Shown: positions 58,576 through 64,000 of the stretch, in pieces
How positions within the stretch are numbered: position 1 is the stretch's first letter
How the letters are laid out: every line of letters begins with the position of its first letter
Source of the DNA: Trichobilharzia szidati
Lineage: Eukaryota; Platyhelminthes; Trematoda; Strigeidida; Schistosomatidae
Assembly: GCA_944472155.2 (NCBI GenBank)
Contig: OX235272.1
Span: forward strand, 100,074,020 to 100,138,019
DNA length: 64,000 bases
Direction of reading: 5' to 3'
The notes under the pieces: model-generated
The model's database searches: none
What the model was told of the DNA's origin: nothing
The model's input: only the letters and a program-made list of their open reading frames with translations
Program-made: the position numbers and the translations under genes

Positions 58576-58675
58576 AACCATCATTTTGGAAAAAATTTAA
58601 TGGGCATTTTTAATCAGTTTCAGTATTATTAGAAAATGCTTAGGACAAACGGTTGAGATACTCCGCACATGTATT

Positions 58676-58845
58676 TTTTAATTTCTTCACGTTCCTAGTG
58701 GAACATATGTCTTCATGCTAGTGCTCTGAAGTTTCGTTAGCAGTATTTTCTATTTTTATGGGATAGGGTTGCTAGCCCAACCTTCCTTCTTTACCAGTCT
58801 TATCACCAGCTTAGCGAGGTAAAGGAGTGCATCAGCCGGGGATTA
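58676..58845 (-). mobile_element. Family 3 SINE, 5'-truncated
   Basis: Tail and middle block present (GTTCCTAGTGGAACATATG and GGGTTGCTAGCCCAACC on the plus strand). It stops inside the B box near 58842, so the tRNA-like head is missing. Confidence 0.75.
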
Positions 58846-58849
58846 TTCA

Positions 58850-59775
58850 GTATATGGTGAAAGTGATTAAGAAGATCCATTTTGAAAAGCTACTGGGACT
58901 GATGTTGAAAATGAATGCTTTGATGGGTGGCAAACATTTGGGTTTGCAGAGGGAAATGAACATGTAACTTGTTTCTAAACTTTGGTCACTCATTTATTAT
59001 TATTATTATTTTCGTATTACCGTGAAGTATGTGACTGTTGATAAAGGACACTTAAGGAGATGTAGATTCCATGGCTGGTTTCCTCAAGATGCTATAGCCT
59101 GTGAGTGACACAGTTCGAAATAATTCTCAGTAGGATTAACCATTTATGACCTCATAGACTCATTAAATCCTCATAATTCTTGTACGCATTTTTGTTCATT
59201 ATGGTTTCTTTGCAGTTTGTTTTACTATATTTATGTGTGCTTTTATGAAGTGTGATAAATTGAATTACTTCCCTTCTACGCTAAGCTCTACGTTGAAGAT
59301 TCACGTCATTTTAACGATGAATCAAGGCTGTATGAAGACTTTGTCATCATTCGATTCTAATATTTCATCGTTATAATAATCATCCAGTGGTTGGTACACA
59401 TATATTTTCCTCAAATGAAAAAAGATATAAACATATGCTTCTGTTTAAAGTGAATCGAAACTCGTAACAAGAATATCCAGTTTTCGAGGAGAGCATTTTA
59501 TCAGTCAGCTATGGCTTTGAGTTGCAAAGGCCAAAAAGTGAAGCTTCTGTGAATTCGCAATGTAACACCACCACCACCCAAGAACTTTAGGGATTATCTA
59601 TCAACATATTCAACTAAACAGACCCACCTATTAATTTTTATTAGATCTGAAATCAATCATTCTCGAATGTAGTCAGTATTGAGCAGTATATTAGGTTTTA
59701 GATGTCAAATTTATGAGGATTGTATTAATTCAAATGTAGATCTTATTCTGAACCAAAATCATCAACATGTACTAC
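58850..59775. other. Intronic DNA, unassigned
   Basis: No exon continuing the GARNL3-like protein (expected HxNY-type start) was found. No repeat recognised. Confidence 0.4.
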
Positions 59776-59782
59776 TAAATAG

Positions 59783-60325
59783 AATCAGATCAGGACGGAA
59801 AAACTATCCAATGCTCGCTGAGTTTTGTTATTTCTCTAACATATTTAAGTTTGGGACTAAATCTTTAGTGAAACGTTAAATTTTTATGTCAGATTGTTAA
59901 CTTACGGGGAAAATATCTGTGATAACTGCTTATCTGTAAATTTGATTTTAAGCGATTTCTAAAATGAACGAACAAGACAATAAAATGTTTTAGTTGGTTA
60001 TTAATAAACTGCAATTCAACCTGTAGGTTAGAAGAAATTCATTAAGTCATATAAGAGAAAAAGCTTTTAGCTATGTATATATATATATGACTTAATGAGT
60101 TTATTGATAACCAACTAAAACATTTTATTGTCTTGTTCGTTCATTTTAGAAATCGCTTAAAATCAAATTTACAGATAAGCAGTTATCACAGATATTTTCC
60201 CCGTAAGTTAACAATCTGACATAAAAATTTAACGTTTCACTAAAGATTTAGTCCCAAACTTAAATATGTTAGAGAAATAACAAAACTCAGCGAGCATTGG
60301 ATAGTTTTTCCGTCCTGATCTGATT
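59783..60325. repeat. Large inverted repeat with AT-rich loop
   Basis: The right arm 60088-60325 is the reverse complement of 59783-60048, the left arm having about 28 extra bases near its inner end (around 60011-60040). The loop of about 40 bp contains a TA tract. Arms appear nearly identical. No coding similarity. It lies just beyond the 3' side of the minus-strand PLE at 60.7-62.4 kb, so it may be another inverted PLE end. Confidence 0.85.
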
Positions 60326-60739
60326 ATATATATATAGTTTTTAAGGAATTACATCCGGTGAGGGAATTAGATCAAACGTGTGAATACATGAAATAATAAT
60401 AATAGTATGAAGTGCAATTAAAATACTTGTGATTGTAATCATAGTTTAATGTCAAGTGGCAAAATAATCAATGTCGTATATAGAATAACACATAAGGTGT
60501 ATAGATGTTGGAAAAGGGTGCACAATTATAGGATTAGTAGGCGAATATAAAATGTTACATAACATGGTGTGAAATTTGATACGATAGAATTCAATATTGT
60601 AAAAACAAAAAAATTGATAATTTTGGATTTAGAATGACAAGTGGGACAAGCGCGAACAGTTCAGAGTGAGAATAGTAATAATAATAGTAATAATCTTAGT
60701 AATAAGGGAAAGGTACATAGAATAACTAAATAAACAAAA

Positions 60740-61045
60740 TAAATAAATGTCTATCCCTCTACGGCCAAAGCAAAAGTAGGGATTGTACATACAGCTTCTG
60801 TACACAACGGTCTGGCTTAAAGTCATGAGTTGCCAAGGCCTCCGCTGTCTTTAGAAATCTGTAACGAAGACAACGAGGCGGGCAAGTTAGCATGGATTCT
60901 GTAGATGATCTTAAAATTATTGTCAGACTTGGCAGATTGACAGGAGTCGGTCACTTCCTTTCTCCCTTGTAAAACCATGCTGGAACATGTTATCGTATCC
61001 TTGCTCCACAACAGCAGGTGAACTGATAGATGCACATGGAGGCCG
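60740..61045 (-). mobile_element. PLE nuclease C-terminal fragment
   Basis: The minus strand gives CQSAKSDNNFKIIYRIHANL, PASL, and after frameshifts EALA-like, CVQKLYVQSLLLLWP-like. This is the FRVIYR...LP..L....EA...LC.QK terminus of PLE nucleases. It is probably the 3' part of the element whose RT lies at 61780-62405. Confidence 0.65.
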
Positions 61046-61779
61046 CCAGACCCAATCGCCTAACAAAATCAAATTGTAAGTGACTTGGAAGACATGTAAT
61101 AAACATGTAATAGTGAATAGTGAAAGTCAACTGAATTGATAAGAATAATAATAGTGATAACGATAAAACCTGGAAAATAATGATTAAAATTTAAATCACT
61201 GCAAAGATTTTCTTCTTCTTCACTGAAGACCATGATCAAAATCAGGTCAGAAGAAATAATTATTTTACTATAAATTAAACCTGAAACAATAATAGAGAAT
61301 AACGTTTTTCGAAAGTTAAGAAAGATGAGATTTCCTTTTTTCCCCTCTTTTTCTGAAAATTCAAATTCAAATACTGTTCAGAAAAGGTTATACCCTGTTA
61401 CTATATATAAAGTCTAAATCGTTTACCTTAAATCGCCCTTAATATGGAAAGTTAACATACTGATCACCATTAATCATAATTACCACTATGTATTTCAACA
61501 TAAAGAGATGTTATTTGGTGGATAGAACTGAATACATAGATTTCCGGACTGTTTGCTACCTAGCAATATTATTAATAATTGATTTATTCTCGGTATAAAA
61601 TGTTTTCACAACACACAGAATTCGCAGAGTAATTTATTGCATAATATTTTCTCTTCATCCAAAATCTCCAAGTAAAATATTAATCAATAGTATATTGCGT
61701 GAATCAATGCTATTCTATCTGAAGCATCAATCCAGTCCTTCGCCTCTGAAAAATGCATAGAATCACTTACATTTATTCG

Positions 61780-62405
61780 CCTTTGTGAATTTTGAATAAG
61801 GCAAGAGTAACAACTTGTGCAGGAATGGACATGGTGTCTACTAAAACAGGGGTAATTGAACTGCCCATAGCAACACCATCATTTTGCAGTAAGGAGTGTT
61901 TGAACTGTACATCTATAGCTCACATTAGTAGTAGGTGTTTGAATTCCAACACTTGGAGTGGGAGGTTACAACGTTTACAAATAATATCGACAGTTTCATT
62001 GATTGCGATCCTTGTGAACAAGCAGCTAATATCAAACGATGTCATGAACTTATTTGAAACGTTCAAATAGTTCAGGATGTCGGCGAAATGAAATGAATCT
62101 TTCATGGTTCACATAGCTAGCGGTTAAAAATAGGTTCCAGCTTCTCTACAAGCCAACGAGCAACTTTGTGCTGAAACGAGTTGATTATAGAAAGTGGAGG
62201 TCTCAGAAGGACATGTCCTTTGTGTGTTTTTGCATGACATACACGTAAGACAAGCGGCACCCTTGGAGCTTTAAATTATTGTAAGCATTTCTGTCAATTA
62301 ATTTCTTCTTCAGGAGATCTCTGAATACATTTGTGATACGTATTCCAAGCTGTTGTTCATATTTTTTTAAATGTCTTACAATAGATTAAAAGCCAACTGA
62401 AAATG
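61780..62405 (-). mobile_element. Penelope-like element, RT fragment
   Basis: From 62400 leftwards: LLKKKLIDRNAYNNLKAPRV, HAKTHKGHVLLRPPLSIINS (PLE PKTHK....RPI.S motif), VARWLVEKLEPIF, then DSFHFADILNYL, FMTSFDISCLFTRIAINETV (the VSFDVVSLFTNIP motif with several substitutions), FKHLLLM, and NDGVAMGSSITPVLVDTM (AMGSPL..V..D). The catalytic YxDD part is missing. Stops and frameshifts are present. Confidence 0.8.
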
Positions 62406-62409
62406 TGTG

Positions 62410-62825
62410 CAATTATATTTTGAGACCTATGTACACAATTGGATCGTTAAAATAATAAGAAATATTGAGAATTCCATGCATTATATTCGACAGAAATTTA
62501 GGTAGCACAGTGATTTAAGCAGTTCGCCAGAAAACACAAATTACTTGAAAATTTGTCGTCGTGAAATTACATGTGTTAGGTGAAATCCGTCTAAATATAA
62601 AACTACAGTGATTTCAATCAGATTCGCAGAAATGATTTACCTTATCATTTCTGTAGATGTGATGGAGATTTGTACTTCATTTGGACGATATTGGTATGGT
62701 TGTGTTCTGTGAGCTAGAGGATTGAGATGAAATAGCTACATCAATAAGTTTCCTTTAAATGATGACTTGTATGATATGATACGTAAACGTTTGTTTCAGA
62801 AAATCAATGAATCTCAGTATTATTT
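62410..62825. other. Unassigned DNA
   Basis: No feature recognised. Confidence 0.45.
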
Positions 62826-62827
62826 AT

Positions 62828-63062
62828 CTATACTTTGATTGGACACTAGTTAATAACTAGTGTAATGTGTCTAGTCCTATCTTTGTTGCAGACTCAATTC
62901 TACCAGTCTAGTTTGCAATGTGGCCATCATTCTAGGTGTGGATCTAAATCGAATCTCAGAAAGGAGATGAGTTCCTTCAAGACTGCAGATACGCCTTGCT
63001 GACTGGTGAGTGCCAACTAGCACGAAACCTAGGTCCCGACTGCCTTCAACCATTTAATATTA
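62828..63062 (+). mobile_element. Family 2 SINE, plus-strand copy
   Basis: Aligns with 14222-14482. The hammerhead-like domain (about 62993-63036) has core CTGGTGA, a perfect stem II (GTGC-CAACTA-GCAC), GAAA, the CCTAGG palindrome and GGTC. About 16 bases right after the predicted cleavage site, which would form the 3' strand of stem I, are deleted relative to the 14.4-kb copy. Confidence 0.7.
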
Positions 63063-63069
63063 CTCAGCT

Positions 63070-64000
63070 CTTCTTTCAGTCTATTATGATAGGTTTGTGC
63101 AAACTCGCTAATGGATACACTATGGTGAAACTATTCTTCAGTTAGAATGCTGAAAAAGATGTGACATCAAAAAATCACTTCTACCAGTATTTATTAAGTT
63201 TTTGTTTTTGTTTCAGTCCATTTACTGTGTACAGATAAAGGCTTCCAATATTAATGTTATTAATGTCACTACCCGGCTTGCTAGTTTACACTTACCATCC
63301 CTCTATTAACGAAACCTATGATATGAGTTGAAAAATTATTTATAATCTGATAATAATAACATCTCTATTCTGGACAGTATTTACAAAATGTACAGAAATT
63401 TCAGCAGAGTTTATTGCTTGATATTTTCTTTTAGTATAATGTCTTCAAGTAAAATATTAACTGACAGTATATCCTGTGACACATTTCTCTCTGAGCTGAA
63501 GCACAAACCATTCCATTTTGATATATCCGTTTTGTCTCCTTCAAGAAATCCACAATGTCTAGTAGAAATCCAATTGTAAGATGTTCAGAAGTACATTCTG
63601 AGACCGAAGGACATAACTGAAGAACAGTTATCTCAAGTATTGGAACACGCTGCCATTCACAATCAGGCCTTTCCTGAAGTTTAGTAGGAACTTGAGAAAC
63701 AAAAATTTGTAAACAATTTAAATACACATAAGAGTAGATAATACCAATAGAGGTCATATCTCAACCGATTATACCAATGGATGGAAGATTTTGGTAGTCC
63801 AAGTTTTAGGCAGTGTATAAAACAATATATACCAGCTAGTTCGTCCAACATGAAGCCTCACTGAAAAGTGAAATTCATTTGTGTCAAGTTTCCAATTTTG
63901 AAATTATTATTGAAAGACTGTTTGTTATAACTTGACAATAAAAAGCTCCACTTGAAGACCGATTCCTCTATTGAAACAAATTTTTATTTATTATTACTCA
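63070..64000. other. Unassigned AT-rich DNA
   Basis: Holds a coding-like stretch around 63600-63690 (RPKDITEEQLSQVLEHAAIH on the plus strand) that I could not tie to a family, and otherwise nothing recognisable. Confidence 0.4.

Noticed and set aside
63580..63690. Coding-like stretch RPKDITEEQLSQVLEHAAIH as a GARNL3 exon
   Set aside because: No resemblance to the expected Rap-GAP domain start, and stops follow directly.
1..64000. CRISPR arrays, bacterial operons, riboswitches or phage genes
   Set aside because: No regularly spaced repeats, no dense ORFs and no bacterial signals. All structure is that of a repeat-rich animal genome.

Overview
The window is AT-rich, repeat-dense eukaryotic nuclear DNA with no bacterial gene organisation. 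It most likely comes from a schistosome (Schistosomatidae). The basis is the mix of repeats: tRNA-derived SINEs carrying a hammerhead-ribozyme domain (the Smalpha type), many 3'-truncated RTE/SR2-like LINE fragments ending in ATT/TAA repeats, numerous Penelope-like elements (PLEs, reverse transcriptase plus GIY-YIG nuclease), and a decayed Ty3/gypsy copy. The species is inferred from element families, not from a diagnostic marker.

Layout. 0-6.2 kb: low-complexity DNA with scattered SINE and RTE remnants. 6.2-11.4 kb (unit A): a 5-kb block made of an RTE fragment, a 909-bp PLE palindrome, a hammerhead SINE, unassigned DNA and the end of a PLE. 13.7-14.6 kb: a cluster of a second hammerhead-like SINE family. 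16.1-17.5 kb: a gypsy remnant. 20.4-25.3 kb (unit B): a direct, about 99% identical copy of unit A, running on into an intact 256-codon PLE GIY-YIG ORF at 25.2-26.0 kb that ends in a tight hairpin. 28.0-28.6, 30.4-31.8 and 38.3-39.3 kb: further RTE copies. 32.4-37.2 kb: nested PLE copies. 41.8-43.1 kb: another PLE family with inverted flanks. 45.3-63.1 kb: more RTE, PLE and SINE remnants.

The only recognisable host gene is a GARNL3-like Rap/Ran-GAP protein on the + strand. It has one small likely exon (48251-48320) and one long exon (57686-58376), separated by a 9.4-kb intron packed with mobile elements. Its remaining exons are presumably outside the window or too diverged to see.

How the parts relate. 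Three SINE families are visible. Family 1 (Smalpha-like) and family 2 share one ribozyme plan: a stem II hairpin, GAAA, a palindromic stem III and a UC cleavage site. Family 3 joins a tRNA-Gly-like head to pieces of the 5' and 3' ends of the local RTE LINE, so it probably depends on that LINE's enzyme. PLE copies repeatedly carry inverted copies of their own ends. In units A and B the two palindrome arms have changed together, which points to gene conversion within the palindrome.
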